Shown here: positions 41,361 through 51,702 of the stretch, one piece after another | Layout of the letters: each line of letters begins with the position of its first letter | Position numbering within the stretch: the first letter of the stretch is position 1 | Assembly: GCF_002157355.1 (NCBI RefSeq) | Contig: NZ_LYMK01000029.1 | Coordinates: forward strand, 1-64,000 | DNA: 64,000 nt | Reading direction: 5' to 3' | Source of the DNA: Variovorax sp. JS1663 | GTDB taxonomy: Bacteria > Pseudomonadota > Gammaproteobacteria > Burkholderiales > Burkholderiaceae_C | Program-made: the position numbers and the translations under genes | The notes under the pieces: model-generated | Databases searched by the model: none | Told to the model about the DNA's origin: nothing | Seen by the model: only the letters and a program-made list of their open reading frames with translations

Positions 41361-42533
41361 TCACGCCGTCTCGGCGAACAGTTCGCGCCCGATCAGCATG
41401 CGGCGGATCTCGCTGGTGCCGGCCCCGATCTCGTACAGCTTGGCATCGCGCCACAGCCGCTCGACCGGGAACTCCTTGGTGTAGCCGACGCCGCCCAGGG
41501 CCTGGATCGCCTCGCCGGCCATCCAGGTCGCCTTCTCGGCCGAGTAGAGGATGGCGCCGGCCGCGTCCTTGCGGAAGGTGCGCGCATGGTCGGCGCGATC
41601 ACAGGCCTTGCCCACGGCATAGACGTAGGCGCGGGTGGCCTGCCAGGTGGAGTACATGTCGGCCAGCTTGCCCTGCATCAGCTGGAACTCTCCGATGCTC
41701 TGGCCGAACTGCTTGCGCTCGTGCACGAAGGGGATCACCGCGTCCATGCAGGCGGCCATGATGCCGAGCGGTCCGCCCGACAGCACGGCGCGCTCGTAGT
41801 CCAGGCCGCTCATCAGCACCCTGGCGCCCTGGCCCTCCCCGCCCAGCACGTTCTCCTCCGGCACCTCGCAGTTGTCGAAGAACAGCGGGAAGGTGTTGGA
41901 GCCGCGCATGCCCAGTTTGTCCAGCTTGGTGCCGGCGGAGAAGCCCTTGAAGCTCTTCTCCACGATGAAGGCAGTCATGCCGCGCGCGCCCATCTCGGGC
42001 TCGGTCTTGGCGTAGATGACCAGGGTGTCGGCGTCGCCGCCGTTGGTGATCCACATCTTGCCGCCGTTGAGCACGTAGCGGTCGCCCTTCTTCTCGGCGC
42101 GCAGCTTCATGCTGACCACGTCGGAGCCGGCATTGGGCTCGCTCATCGCCAGCGCGCCGACGTGCTCGCCGCTCACCAGCTTGGGCAGGTACTTCTTCTT
42201 CTGGGCTTCGCTGCCGTTGCGGTGGATCTGGTTGACGCAGAGGTTGGAGTGGGCGCCATAGGACAGGCCGACCGAGGCGGAGGCGCGCGAGACCTCTTCC
42301 ATCGCCACGATGTGGGCCAGGTAGCCGAGCTCGGTGCCGCCGTATTCCTCTTTCACCGTCATGCCGTGCAGGCCGAGCTCGCCGAGCTTCTTCCACAGGT
42401 CGTGCGGGAAGAGGTTCTCGCGGTCGATCTCGGCGGCGCGCGGCGCGATCTCGTGGGCGGCGAAGTCGGCGATCGCGTTGCGCAGCGAGTCGATGGTCTC
42501 GCCGAGGTCGAAGTTGAGGCCGGGGTCGTGCAT
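41361..42533 (-). CDS. liuA: Isovaleryl-CoA dehydrogenase
   Basis: A 390-residue flavoprotein of the acyl-CoA dehydrogenase family. ALAMSEPNAGSDVVSM (about residues 133-148) and MWITNGGDADTLVIYAKT (about 165-182) contact FAD and substrate, and the C-terminal GGVGYTKEFPVERLWRDAK and YEIGAGTSEIRR are family signatures. The catalytic Glu in MSGLDYERAVLSGGP lies at the position used by isovaleryl-CoA dehydrogenase. With the ligase, MccAB, hydratase and lyase nearby it starts the leucine route. AGGAG precedes the ATG. It is first in the run and divergent from an AraC-type gene. Confidence 0.94.
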   Translation of the reverse strand: MHDPGLNFDLGETIDSLRNAIADFAAHEIAPRAAEIDRENLFPHDLWKKLGELGLHGMTVKEEYGGTELGYLAHIVAMEEVSRASASVGLSYGAHSNLCVNQIHRNGSEAQKKKYLPKLVSGEHVGALAMSEPNAGSDVVSMKLRAEKKGDRYVLNGGKMWITNGGDADTLVIYAKTEPEMGARGMTAFIVEKSFKGFSAGTKLDKLGMRGSNTFPLFFDNCEVPEENVLGGEGQGARVLMSGLDYERAVLSGGPLGIMAACMDAVIPFVHERKQFGQSIGEFQLMQGKLADMYSTWQATRAYVYAVGKACDRADHARTFRKDAAGAILYSAEKATWMAGEAIQALGGVGYTKEFPVERLWRDAKLYEIGAGTSEIRRMLIGRELFAETA

Positions 42534-42608
42534 GGGGCTGTCTCCTGGGGTGCGGGTTCGGTCGCGTCGGAAATCCCGCGCGGCAGCCGCAGCTTACGCC
42601 GGGTGCCG

Positions 42609-42641
42609 TTGCATTTGGCGTCACAATGGTTGCATATTGCG
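42609..42641. promoter_or_regulatory. Candidate AraC-type operator (direct repeat)
   Basis: TTGCATTTGGCG (42609-42620) and TTGCATATTGCG (42630-42641) match at 10 of 12 positions in the same orientation, 21 bases apart, two helical turns, which is the spacing favoured by AraC-family dimers. It lies in the 129-base gap between liuA and the divergent regulator gene. Confidence 0.5.
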
Positions 42642-42662
42642 CCATCGAAATTCCGAAGATCC

Positions 42663-43727
42663 GTGACCGCCTCCCCTTTCAAGCCAGCCAGCCGCGCTGC
42701 CACGCCCATGGCCTTCGTGCGAGCGATCGTGCTGGGCTACGAGCGCTACGGCAAGGATCCGTCGCAGGCCCTGGCTCAGGCACAGATTGCGCCGCGCGAG
42801 CTGGCCCGACCGCAGGCCCGCGTGACGGCGGCCCAGTTCGAGACGCTGTCGGGCCACGCGATGCAGGAGCTGGACGACGAGGCGCTGGGCTGGTTCCGCC
42901 GCCGCCTGCCCTGGGGCACCTACGGCATGCTGTGCCGGGCCTCGCTGAGCGCGCCCAACCTGGGCGTGGCGATCAAGCGCTGGTGCCGCCATCACCGCCT
43001 GCTGACCGAGGACATCGGCCTCGAGCTCACGGTGGCGGACGGGCTGGCCACGGTCACGATCCGCGAACACGTGGCGCTGGGCGCGCTGCGCGAGTTCTGC
43101 CTGGTGTCCAACCTGCGCTTCCTGCATGGCTACGCCTCCTGGGTGATCGATTCGCGCGTCTCGCTGCGGTCGGCGCGCTTTCCCTTCGAGGCGCCGCCGC
43201 ACCACGATGCCTACCCGCTGATGTTCGGCGGCGAGCTGCATTTCGGTGCCGAGGCCGCGAGCTACAGCTTCGACGAGCGCTACCTGGCACTGCCGCTGCG
43301 CCGCGACGAGCAGACGCTGCGGACCATGCTGCGGCGCGCCCTGCCGCTGACGGTGCTGCAGTACCGCCGCGACCGGCTGCTGGGGCAGCGGGTGCGCGAG
43401 CTGCTGCGCGCGCAGGGCCGGCAGGCAGCCACGGCGGAATCGCTGGCCGTGCTGCTCAACGTCTCGGCGCGCACCCTGCACCGGCAGCTGCAGGAAGAAG
43501 GCCTCTCGCTGCAGCAGCTCAAGGACGCGGTGCGCCACGAGCAGGCGGCCGAGCAGTTGCGGCGCACCGAGCGGCCGATCAAGAACATCGCGCTCGGGGT
43601 CGGATTTCGCAACGAGAAAAGCTTCTCGCGCGCCTTTCGCACCTGGTCCGGGATGACCCCGGGGGCATTCCGGCGCACCGGCGCAACTGGACAAAAGGAG
43701 GGGTTGTCGCGCGGCGAGAATTTGTGA
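42663..43727 (+). CDS. AraC family regulator with arabinose-binding-like N-terminal domain
   Basis: A 354-residue regulator (GTG start) or 339 residues (ATG 42708). The N-terminal part, from MAFVRAIVLGYERYG to about residue 230, is the effector domain seen in OruR/ArgR-like AraC proteins. The C-terminal part carries two helix-turn-helix units, with LLNVSARTLHRQLQEEG as the first recognition helix and IALGVGFRNEKSFSRAFR as the second. It is divergent from liuA with a two-turn direct repeat between them, so it probably controls the leucine/biotin cluster. The frame is open upstream, leaving the start uncertain. Confidence 0.88.
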   Translation: MTASPFKPASRAATPMAFVRAIVLGYERYGKDPSQALAQAQIAPRELARPQARVTAAQFETLSGHAMQELDDEALGWFRRRLPWGTYGMLCRASLSAPNLGVAIKRWCRHHRLLTEDIGLELTVADGLATVTIREHVALGALREFCLVSNLRFLHGYASWVIDSRVSLRSARFPFEAPPHHDAYPLMFGGELHFGAEAASYSFDERYLALPLRRDEQTLRTMLRRALPLTVLQYRRDRLLGQRVRELLRAQGRQAATAESLAVLLNVSARTLHRQLQEEGLSLQQLKDAVRHEQAAEQLRRTERPIKNIALGVGFRNEKSFSRAFRTWSGMTPGAFRRTGATGQKEGLSRGENL

Positions 43728-43802
43728 CAAAGTTCGCCGCCCCGCCGCCGCATGCGCTCAACGCCGACAGGCGGCGTCCCCTTCTCCGCCTAGGATCGAG
43801 GC

Positions 43803-44000
43803 ATGCAGATTCCCGACACCGACACTTCCGAATACGCGGCGCTGATCGAGTTTGCCGCCACCTCGGGCCGCTCTCGGGTTCACCCTCATGTCGAAAAGAA
43901 CGCCGACCAGCTCATTGCGCGCTTCTGGTCTACCCGCGCGCAGGCCATGACCCAGGCGCTGACCGCGATGGCCAAGGCCGCCGTCCGGAAGCGCGACTGA
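43803..44000 (+). CDS. Small hypothetical protein, 65 residues
   Basis: A short frame after the AraC gene and ending exactly where the convergent HAD gene ends. The product is soluble, with a helical C-terminal part rich in Ala, Gln and Met (AQAMTQALTAMAKAAVRKR). I do not recognise it. Weak Shine-Dalgarno (GATCGAGG) stands 5 bases before the ATG. The frame is free of overlap with other genes and its composition is plausible for a real protein, so it is kept with moderate confidence. Confidence 0.5.
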   Translation: MQIPDTDTSEYAALIEFAATSGRSRVHPHVEKNADQLIARFWSTRAQAMTQALTAMAKAAVRKRD

Positions 44001-44693
44001 TCAGGCCGGCACGGCGGGCCAGGCCGCCAGCAGCGCTGGCAACTGCGCCATGTCGCTGAACACGTGCGCCACGCCGGCCGCCCGCAGCGCCTCCGGGCCG
44101 CTGTGACCCAGGTCGCCGGGGCTGTAGCCGAACACCGTGGCGCCGGCCGCGACGCCGGCGGTGGCGCCGGTCACCGTGTCCTCCACCACCGCGCAGCGGG
44201 CCGGGTCCACGCCCAGCGCCGCGGCGGCCGCCAGGTAGACGTCGGGCGCGGGCTTGGAGCGCGGCGTCTCGTGGCCGCTGAAGATGCGGCCTTCGAAGGC
44301 ATCGAGCAGCCCCACCTTCTCCAGTTGCAGGCGCACCTTGTGCCGGTCGGCGCCCGACGCGCAGGCGATGCGGCCGTCCAGCGCGCGATGCAGGGCGCGC
44401 ACCGCGACCGGCGCGCCGGCGATCTCGATCAGCTCGCTGTCCAGCGCCGCATTGCGCCGCTGCCAGAATTCGGCCAGCCAGTCGGGCGTGACGGTGAAGC
44501 CGGTCTTCGCCTCGATCAGCGCGGTTTCGTCGCGGACCGCCTTGCCGGTGAAGATGCGCATCGCCTCCTGCGCGCTGAGCTGCCAGCCCAGCTCGCCGAG
44601 CATCTCGGCGAGCACGCGGTTGGTGATGGGTTCGGAGTCGACGAGGACGCCGTCGCAATCGAAGAGGACGGCGTCGAAGGGAAGAGAAGGCAT
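44001..44693 (-). CDS. HAD phosphatase, beta-phosphoglucomutase-like (subfamily IA)
   Basis: A 230-residue hydrolase. The nucleophile motif LFDCDGVLVDSEP gives Asp11 and Asp13; ACASGADRHKV is motif II; SKPAPDVYLAAAAALG is motif III with the lysine; VVEDTVTGATAGVAAG is motif IV. It resembles YieH-type phosphatases with a small helical cap; substrate unproven. It lies 47 bases after thiC with no terminator between, so it may be read under the TPP riboswitch. Its start codon lies in one leg of a perfect 9-bp hairpin. Confidence 0.88.
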   Translation of the reverse strand: MPSLPFDAVLFDCDGVLVDSEPITNRVLAEMLGELGWQLSAQEAMRIFTGKAVRDETALIEAKTGFTVTPDWLAEFWQRRNAALDSELIEIAGAPVAVRALHRALDGRIACASGADRHKVRLQLEKVGLLDAFEGRIFSGHETPRSKPAPDVYLAAAAALGVDPARCAVVEDTVTGATAGVAAGATVFGYSPGDLGHSGPEALRAAGVAHVFSDMAQLPALLAAWPAVPA

Positions 44694-44721
44694 GAAGCGA
44701 TGGTAACCACCACTTCATGCC
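44689..44721 (-). promoter_or_regulatory. Hairpin covering the start codon of the HAD gene
   Basis: GGCATGAAG (44689-44697 on the plus strand) and CTTCATGCC (44713-44721) form a perfect 9-bp stem with a 15-base loop. In the minus-strand mRNA the ATG of the HAD gene lies within the 3' leg, and the 5' leg holds another AUG out of frame. Confidence 0.5.
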
Positions 44722-44740
44722 GTTCCATGCCGCTGCTGGC

Positions 44741-46624
<1,884 letters not shown>

Positions 46625-46680
46625 GGCGGGGCACTCCTTCGGTTGGATGGGTGCTCCGCAATCGCTCCAGGATCGGCGCG

Positions 46681-46806
46681 ACGGAAAAAAGGGAATTCCG
46701 TGGCCGGGGAGTCGCAGCTCTTCTTACGCTGGTATGAACCAGATCAAGTTCGCGGGTTCGGCCAACTTGGCCATCTCAGCACGCAGCCTGCGTGCACCCC
46801 GGAGCG
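46681..46806 (-). promoter_or_regulatory. TPP riboswitch (THI element) of thiC
   Basis: Read on the minus strand: GGGGTGCACGCAGGCTGCG, then CTGAGATGGCC, the GAACCCGCGAACTTGATCTG block, then GGTTCATACCAGCGTAAG. These are the conserved pyrimidine-sensing CUGAGA and the GAUCUGG/ACCAGCG pyrophosphate-sensing elements of the TPP aptamer (about 46711-46806). An ACGGAA/TTCCGT stem at 46681-46701 lies between the aptamer and thiC and may be part of the expression platform. Thiamine pyrophosphate should repress thiC. Confidence 0.93.
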
Positions 46807-46838
46807 GGATCGATTCTAGGGGGCGATCGCGCCGGGGA

Positions 46839-47804
46839 TCAAGCGGGATGTGCGGCGACGTCCGCCAGCGGCGCCGGCGCGGAGGCCAGTGCGTCGGCCG
46901 CCACCCAGGCCGCGATGCCCCCGGCGAGCACGCGCACACGCGGCAGGCCGGCCTGGTTCAACAGGCGCGCAGCCGCAATGGCCGTCTCGTCGTTCGGGCA
47001 ATCGCAGAACACCACCAGCTCGCGTGCCGCCTGCAGCTCGGTCAGGCGATCCGCCAATTGGCCGTAGGTGATGCCAACGGCACCAGGCAGGACACGCTCG
47101 TCGATGAGGCGCGTTTCCACCGAGCGCAGATCGACCACCGTGAGGCGCCGGCCGGCATCGAGCGCCTCGCGCAGCGCGCTCACCTCGATGTGCTCGATGT
47201 CCTCGCCCCGGCGCGCGATGCGGCGCGCCCGGTAGCGCCAGCCGACGAAGACCGCCAGCAGCAGCGCACCCACCACCGTGGCCGTGAGACCGACACTGGA
47301 CATCACGGCCAGCACGTCCTGGATGGCCGCGTGGAACATAGCACCGAGGCCCAGGAAACCCAGCGACCAGATCAGCGCCGCCAGCGTCTCGTAGGCGATG
47401 AAGCGCGTGTTCGACATGCCCAGCGCCCCCGCCATCGGCGGTGCGACCACCGACACGCCCGGCACGAACTTGGCCGCGATCAGCGACAGGCCGCCCCAGC
47501 GGCCGAGAATCGATTCGCTGCGGCGCACGCAGGTGTCGGCCGACAGAGAGATGCGGCAGAGGAAGCGCATCACACGGTAGCCCCAGCGGCGCCCGGCCAG
47601 AAACCAGGCACCGTCACCGACGATGTTGCCCAGCACCGCGGCCAGCAGCACCACCCCGAAGGACAGCTGGCCGCCCGCGGCCAGCCCGCCGGCCACGACC
47701 AGGAACGGCGCCGCCGGCACCGGCGCACCCAAGCGCGTCGCCGCCGTGGCCAGGAAGACCACGACGGCGCCTTGTGCGGAGAGAAGGGCGATGAGGTCGT
47801 TCAT
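46839..47804 (-). CDS. DedA-family membrane protein fused to a rhodanese domain
   Basis: A 321-residue fusion. Residues about 1-200 are a DedA/VTT membrane domain with four to five helices, the GNIVGDGAWFLAGRRWGYRV motif and KFVPGVSVVAPPMAGALGM with the re-entrant loop. Residues about 215-310 are a cytoplasmic rhodanese domain: EALDAGRRLTVVDLRSVE, then VVFCDCPNDETAIAAARLL, where the first Cys is the likely sulfur carrier. DedA proteins act as phospholipid flippases or proton-dependent transporters. What the rhodanese adds is unknown. The gene is 2 bases after the DUF3047 gene. Confidence 0.88.
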   Translation of the reverse strand: MNDLIALLSAQGAVVVFLATAATRLGAPVPAAPFLVVAGGLAAGGQLSFGVVLLAAVLGNIVGDGAWFLAGRRWGYRVMRFLCRISLSADTCVRRSESILGRWGGLSLIAAKFVPGVSVVAPPMAGALGMSNTRFIAYETLAALIWSLGFLGLGAMFHAAIQDVLAVMSSVGLTATVVGALLLAVFVGWRYRARRIARRGEDIEHIEVSALREALDAGRRLTVVDLRSVETRLIDERVLPGAVGITYGQLADRLTELQAARELVVFCDCPNDETAIAAARLLNQAGLPRVRVLAGGIAAWVAADALASAPAPLADVAAHPA

Positions 47805-47806
47805 CG

Positions 47807-48649
47807 CTACTCTCCCGTGCCGGCGCGTGCCGGTGGCAGGACGGCCGCGGCGCTGCGCGTGCTGGTCACGCTGCGCAGGTCGATGTCCGAGAAATAGGCC
47901 AGGCCATGGCCATGCGTGTTGTCGGCGTCGGCCGAGACCGCCACCGCGATCACGTCAGGCAGCGTGTCGCCCGCCTCTTCGCCGAAGGCGCGGCGGTAGT
48001 CGGCCAGCAGATTGCGGCGCTCGCCGAGCCAGTTGCCGGCCGTGCCGGTCGGGCCCGATTCGAGCACCACCATCCGGATGCGCCGGGTGAAGGCATTGAC
48101 CAGCTCGGTGCCCTTGGCTTCCTTCTGGTCCCACACGTAGCACAGGGCCTCGGTGGGCACGTCCTCGCCGGTGGTACGGCGCGCCAGCGCGATCTTGGTG
48201 CGCTCGCCGAAGGACAGGCGATCGGCCGGGAAGTCGAAGAAGACGCACAGCTTGGCCGCGCCGTCGTCGCCGGCGCGGCTGCGCAGGTCGGCGTCCTGCA
48301 CGAAGGCGTCGACGCGCCAGCGCCAGGCCAGCGTGGTGGAGGGATTGAGCGGCACGCGGGTGGCATGCACCAGGTTGCCGTAGGACTGGTCGGCCTCGAC
48401 CTTGAGGACCTTCTTGCCGCCTTCCTGGACCACCTCGAAGCGGGTGGGCGTCTTGCCGGGCAGGCTGGCGAAGCGCCAGGGCTCGGGCGCCTGGGTGCCG
48501 CGCGCGCTGGAGAAGGGCGCCACCACGGCCTCGTCCGCCCGGGCGATGGCCGGCGTCGCCAGCCAGAGCGCAACGGCGGCGATCGGCGCGGCCATCACCG
48601 CGGCGATCCAGCGGTGAATGGTCGGGATGATCGTGCTGCGCGCTGCCAT
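47807..48649 (-). CDS. Secreted DUF3047 protein
   Basis: A 280-residue exported protein. The chosen ATG 48649 has GAGGA close upstream and gives a signal peptide (about 1-37, ending AIARA); an ATG at 48754 would add 35 poorly conserved residues. The body shows the DUF3047 features TTLAWRWRVDAFVQDADLR, the KLCVFFDFPADRLSFGER segment and LCYVWDQKEAKG, in a jelly-roll-like fold. Function unknown; it leads the two-gene unit with the DedA-rhodanese protein. Confidence 0.82.
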   Translation of the reverse strand: MAARSTIIPTIHRWIAAVMAAPIAAVALWLATPAIARADEAVVAPFSSARGTQAPEPWRFASLPGKTPTRFEVVQEGGKKVLKVEADQSYGNLVHATRVPLNPSTTLAWRWRVDAFVQDADLRSRAGDDGAAKLCVFFDFPADRLSFGERTKIALARRTTGEDVPTEALCYVWDQKEAKGTELVNAFTRRIRMVVLESGPTGTAGNWLGERRNLLADYRRAFGEEAGDTLPDVIAVAVSADADNTHGHGLAYFSDIDLRSVTSTRSAAAVLPPARAGTGE

Positions 48650-48835
48650 GGTGTCCTCGGTCGTACTTCCTGCTTGAGTCTGGGGGGAGTCTGAGGGTGA
48701 AAGCGCCGCAGATAAAGTAGCCAGAAGGAATCGGACTGTCTCCTTTTCGCGCACAATGCGCGGCCCCGCTATCGAATCCGTAGCAAACCACCCAGCCTGG
48801 ATGCGACGATCGCGCAGCCCAGGCGCCGGAGCGAA

Positions 48836-49264
48836 TCAGCGCAGGTCGCCGTCGAGGTAGTACCAACGGAGGAGGCCACCCTGCCCCACCTCGCGCATGA
48901 AACGGCTGCGCTCGTGCAATCGCGTGGCCGCGCCCGAGCGGCCGCGCTGGCGGGCGACGAATTCCACCTCGGCATGGTCCGCATCGACGGCGCGATGGGC
49001 GCGCACCTCAAGGCCCAGCCACCGGGTGCCCGGCTCGAAGTCCAGGCGCTCGGGCCGCTTCGATGAATGCCAGGTGGCCAGCAGATACTCGGCGCGCTCG
49101 CACACGAAGGCAGCGTAGCGCGAGCGCATCAGGGACTCGGCATCGGGCGCGGGCGTGCGCTCGAAGTCGTCCAGGTAGCGGCCGCAGCAGGCCGCATAGG
49201 CGAGCGCGGCGCCGTGGCGGTCTCGGCGGCCGCAGGGGCAGGGATCGGGCAAGGGACCGGGCAT
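48836..49264 (-). CDS. YchJ family protein (SEC-C motif, UPF0225)
   Basis: A 142-residue protein. The N-terminal CPCGRRDRHGAALAYAACCGRYL is a SEC-C zinc site (PCPCG with CC; quoted in part here), and RSRYAAFVCERAEYLLATWH with GTRWLGLEV is the YchJ body, an NTF2-like fold. Function is not established. ATG 49264 is chosen because the protein then begins directly before the cysteine motif; an ATG 11 codons upstream is possible. Divergent from the LuxR-type gene. Confidence 0.88.
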   Translation of the reverse strand: MPGPLPDPCPCGRRDRHGAALAYAACCGRYLDDFERTPAPDAESLMRSRYAAFVCERAEYLLATWHSSKRPERLDFEPGTRWLGLEVRAHRAVDADHAEVEFVARQRGRSGAATRLHERSRFMREVGQGGLLRWYYLDGDLR

Positions 49265-49346
49265 GGCGCTGCGGATTGTCCCCCTGGAACGCCCCATGGC
49301 GCGCCGCTTGCTCGCGCCCTAGTCTCCGCACGAGGAGAAAACGGCG

Positions 49347-50090
49347 ATGTACCTCAAGACTTCGGAACAACAGGCGCTGCGCCGCATCTTCGCGCTGCTC
49401 GCCGAGGACGCCGGCGAGCGCGAAATCCGCGAACACATGGGCTGGGCGCTGCTGGACCTGCTGCAGGCGGACCAGTTCGCCTCCTTCGTCTGGGACGCGG
49501 ACAGCGGCAGCTTCGGCCGGCGGGTCGCGCTCAACATGGACCCGGGCAATCTCGACCGCTATGCGCAGTGGCACCAGCACCACGATCCGATCACCTTCGT
49601 GCTGCAGTCGCGCCGGCATGCCACGCGCGTGACCGAGGTGATGCCGCAGCGCGAACTGATGCGCACGCCCTTCTTCAACGACTTCCTCGCGCGCGACGGC
49701 CTGCACTGGGGCTTGAACCTGCATGCCTTCGACGGCCAGTGCGCGCTGGGCGACCTGCGCATCTGGCGGCGCCGTGGGCGCGGCGATTTCGGCGAGCACG
49801 AGACATCGCTGGTCGACCTGATCGAGCCGGCCTTCATCGGTGCCCTGCAGCGCGCGCAGCGGCGGGCCTGGCCGGCGACTGTGCGCGAGGCCGCCTGGGC
49901 CAGCCTGAGCCCGCGCGAGCAACAGGTCGCGCATGCCGTCTGCGAAGGCCTGACCGACAAGGAGATCGCGCGGCGCACGGGCGTCGGCGTGCCGACGGTG
50001 CGCACCTACCTGCGGCGCATCTTCGCCAAGCTGGGCATCGAGCGGCGCGCCGCCCTCGCCGCCTGGGCGGCGCCGGGCACGGGGCACTGA
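49347..50090 (+). CDS. LuxR family transcriptional regulator (orphan)
   Basis: A 247-residue regulator. The C-terminal helix-turn-helix is clear: LSPREQQVAHAVCEGLTDKEIARRTGVGVPTVRTYLRRIFAKLGIE (about residues 186-231; conserved pieces SPREQQV, TDKEIA, VPTVRTYL). The N-terminal 170 residues form a sensory domain without the full acyl-homoserine-lactone site, and no luxI is near, so its signal is unknown. GAGGAG stands before ATG 49347. It runs convergently with the amidase gene six bases away. Confidence 0.85.
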   Translation: MYLKTSEQQALRRIFALLAEDAGEREIREHMGWALLDLLQADQFASFVWDADSGSFGRRVALNMDPGNLDRYAQWHQHHDPITFVLQSRRHATRVTEVMPQRELMRTPFFNDFLARDGLHWGLNLHAFDGQCALGDLRIWRRRGRGDFGEHETSLVDLIEPAFIGALQRAQRRAWPATVREAAWASLSPREQQVAHAVCEGLTDKEIARRTGVGVPTVRTYLRRIFAKLGIERRAALAAWAAPGTGH

Positions 50091-50096
50091 GCCCCT

Positions 50097-51620
50097 TTAC
50101 TTGGCCGGCGCCGGCACGCGGCCGAGCACCCCCTCCACAGCCATCCCGACCGCCAGCAGGCGCCGGTCGCTGCCGGCCGGGCCGTCAAGCTCCAGCCCCA
50201 CCGGCAGGCCGCTGGTCGCGCCCAGCCCCGACGGCAATTGCAGCCCCGGAATACCGGCATTGCTGCCGGGATCGGTGTTCTGGATCAGCAGGCCGAAGTT
50301 CTCAAGGCTGCTGGATTCCGGATTGGCCGGCAGCGCCACGCGCGGCACGGTGGGAAAGACCAGCGCGTCGAGCCGGTTCTTCTTGAAGGTGTCGCGGTAG
50401 AGCTTCTGCAACGCCGGCCGCGCCTTGCGCATCGCGTTGTCGTACACCGGCTTCGCATCGACCACGCCCTTCTCCGCCGGCAGCTTGCGCGGCAGCACCA
50501 GGCCGTCGAAGGTGCCCTTGACGTCCGGGCTGGCGATGCCGGCCGCCAACTGGCGGATGTCGACGCCGGCGCGGTACCTCGTCAGGTAGGCGGACAGGTC
50601 GTCGTGGATCTCGTAGAGCGCCACCGGGAAGCTGACCGCGCCATTGAGCTCGGCCAGCTTCGGCATCTCCACATCGACCAGCGTGACGCCCGCGGCGCGC
50701 AGCTTGGCCAGCGCGGCGTCGGTGGCGACGCGGGTGTCCTCGTCGAGGTTGGCGTAGAAGCCCTTCACCACGCCGAGCCGCACGCGCTTCGGATCGGCCG
50801 CGACCACCGGCGCGCCGCCGGCGATGGCGCGGTCCAGCAGCGCCAGGTCGGCCACCGAGAGCCCCATGGGTCCGGCGGTGTCGCGCGTGTGCGAGATCGG
50901 CACGATGCCCTGTTGCGAATAGCGGCCCACGGTGGGGCGCAGCGCCGCGCAGCCGTTGAAGGCGCAGGGGATGCGCACCGAGCCGCCGGTGTCCGTGCCC
51001 AGGGCGGCCGGCGCCATGCGCGCGCCCAGCGCCGCGCCGTTGCCCGACGAGGAGCCCCCGGCCACGCGGCTCGCGTCGTAGGCATTGCGCACGCCTACCT
51101 CGGGCCCGCTCTGGAAAGCCGGGTTGTAGCCGCTGACGCCGAAGGCCAGCTCGTGCATGTGGGTCTTGCCCAGCACGACGGCGCCGGCCGCGCGCAGCTT
51201 GGCGACCACCGGTGCGTCGGCACCCGCCACGAAGCTCTTGAGCGCGGGCGTGCCGGCGCTGGTCGGCAGGCCCAGGACCTGGATGTTGTCTTTGATCACC
51301 ACCGGCAGCCCGCCCAGCGGCTTGCAGGGCCCGCCGCGCTTGCGCACCGCATCGGCCGCGCGCGCGGCCTTCATGGCGCCGGCCTCGTCCAGGGTGATGA
51401 AGGCGTTGAGCTGCGCCTTGGCCTTGGCCTGCGCGAGGTAGGCCGAGACCAGTTGCTCGCTGGTCAGCGAGCCGGCGCACAGCCGGGCGGCGGCGTCGCT
51501 GGCGGTGAGCGTGGCGATGTCGGGTGGCGCGGGCTGCGCGAGCGCGCATGGTGCAAGGACAGCCGCGCACAGCGCGGACACCGCGGCGCGAACGGCACGG
51601 ACCCGAAGGGGGATGGGCAT
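50097..51620 (-). CDS. Secreted amidase (amidase signature family)
   Basis: A 507-residue hydrolase with a signal peptide (about 1-28, ending CALA) and the amidase-signature core. The Ser-cisSer-Lys triad is present: Lys in PVVIKDNI (about residue 110), cis-Ser in GGSSSGNG and nucleophile Ser in GTDTGGSVRIP. Relatives split indoleacetamide, aryl amides or small peptides. An exported form suggests action on external amides. GGAG is 6 bases before the ATG. It follows the acyl-CoA dehydrogenase gene after 82 bases. Confidence 0.9.
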   Translation of the reverse strand: MPIPLRVRAVRAAVSALCAAVLAPCALAQPAPPDIATLTASDAAARLCAGSLTSEQLVSAYLAQAKAKAQLNAFITLDEAGAMKAARAADAVRKRGGPCKPLGGLPVVIKDNIQVLGLPTSAGTPALKSFVAGADAPVVAKLRAAGAVVLGKTHMHELAFGVSGYNPAFQSGPEVGVRNAYDASRVAGGSSSGNGAALGARMAPAALGTDTGGSVRIPCAFNGCAALRPTVGRYSQQGIVPISHTRDTAGPMGLSVADLALLDRAIAGGAPVVAADPKRVRLGVVKGFYANLDEDTRVATDAALAKLRAAGVTLVDVEMPKLAELNGAVSFPVALYEIHDDLSAYLTRYRAGVDIRQLAAGIASPDVKGTFDGLVLPRKLPAEKGVVDAKPVYDNAMRKARPALQKLYRDTFKKNRLDALVFPTVPRVALPANPESSSLENFGLLIQNTDPGSNAGIPGLQLPSGLGATSGLPVGLELDGPAGSDRRLLAVGMAVEGVLGRVPAPAK

Positions 51621-51668
51621 GGCGGACTCCTCCGTGAAGCGAAGCCGCCATGTTGCGCCGGCTGGCGG

Positions 51669-51700
51669 CGCCTGTCTGTCATCCGTATCGATGACAGGCG
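51669..51700 (-). terminator. Hairpin after the acyl-CoA dehydrogenase gene
   Basis: CGCCTGTC pairs with GACAGGCG around a 16-base loop immediately past the stop codon. There is no T run, so it may be an mRNA-stabilising structure or a factor-dependent terminator. Confidence 0.35.
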
Positions 51701-51702
51701 TC

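Noticed and set aside
48748..48762. CGCGCA/TGCGCG palindrome upstream of the DUF3047 gene
   Set aside because: Short, GC-rich and expected by chance in this DNA; no T run and no regulator nearby.
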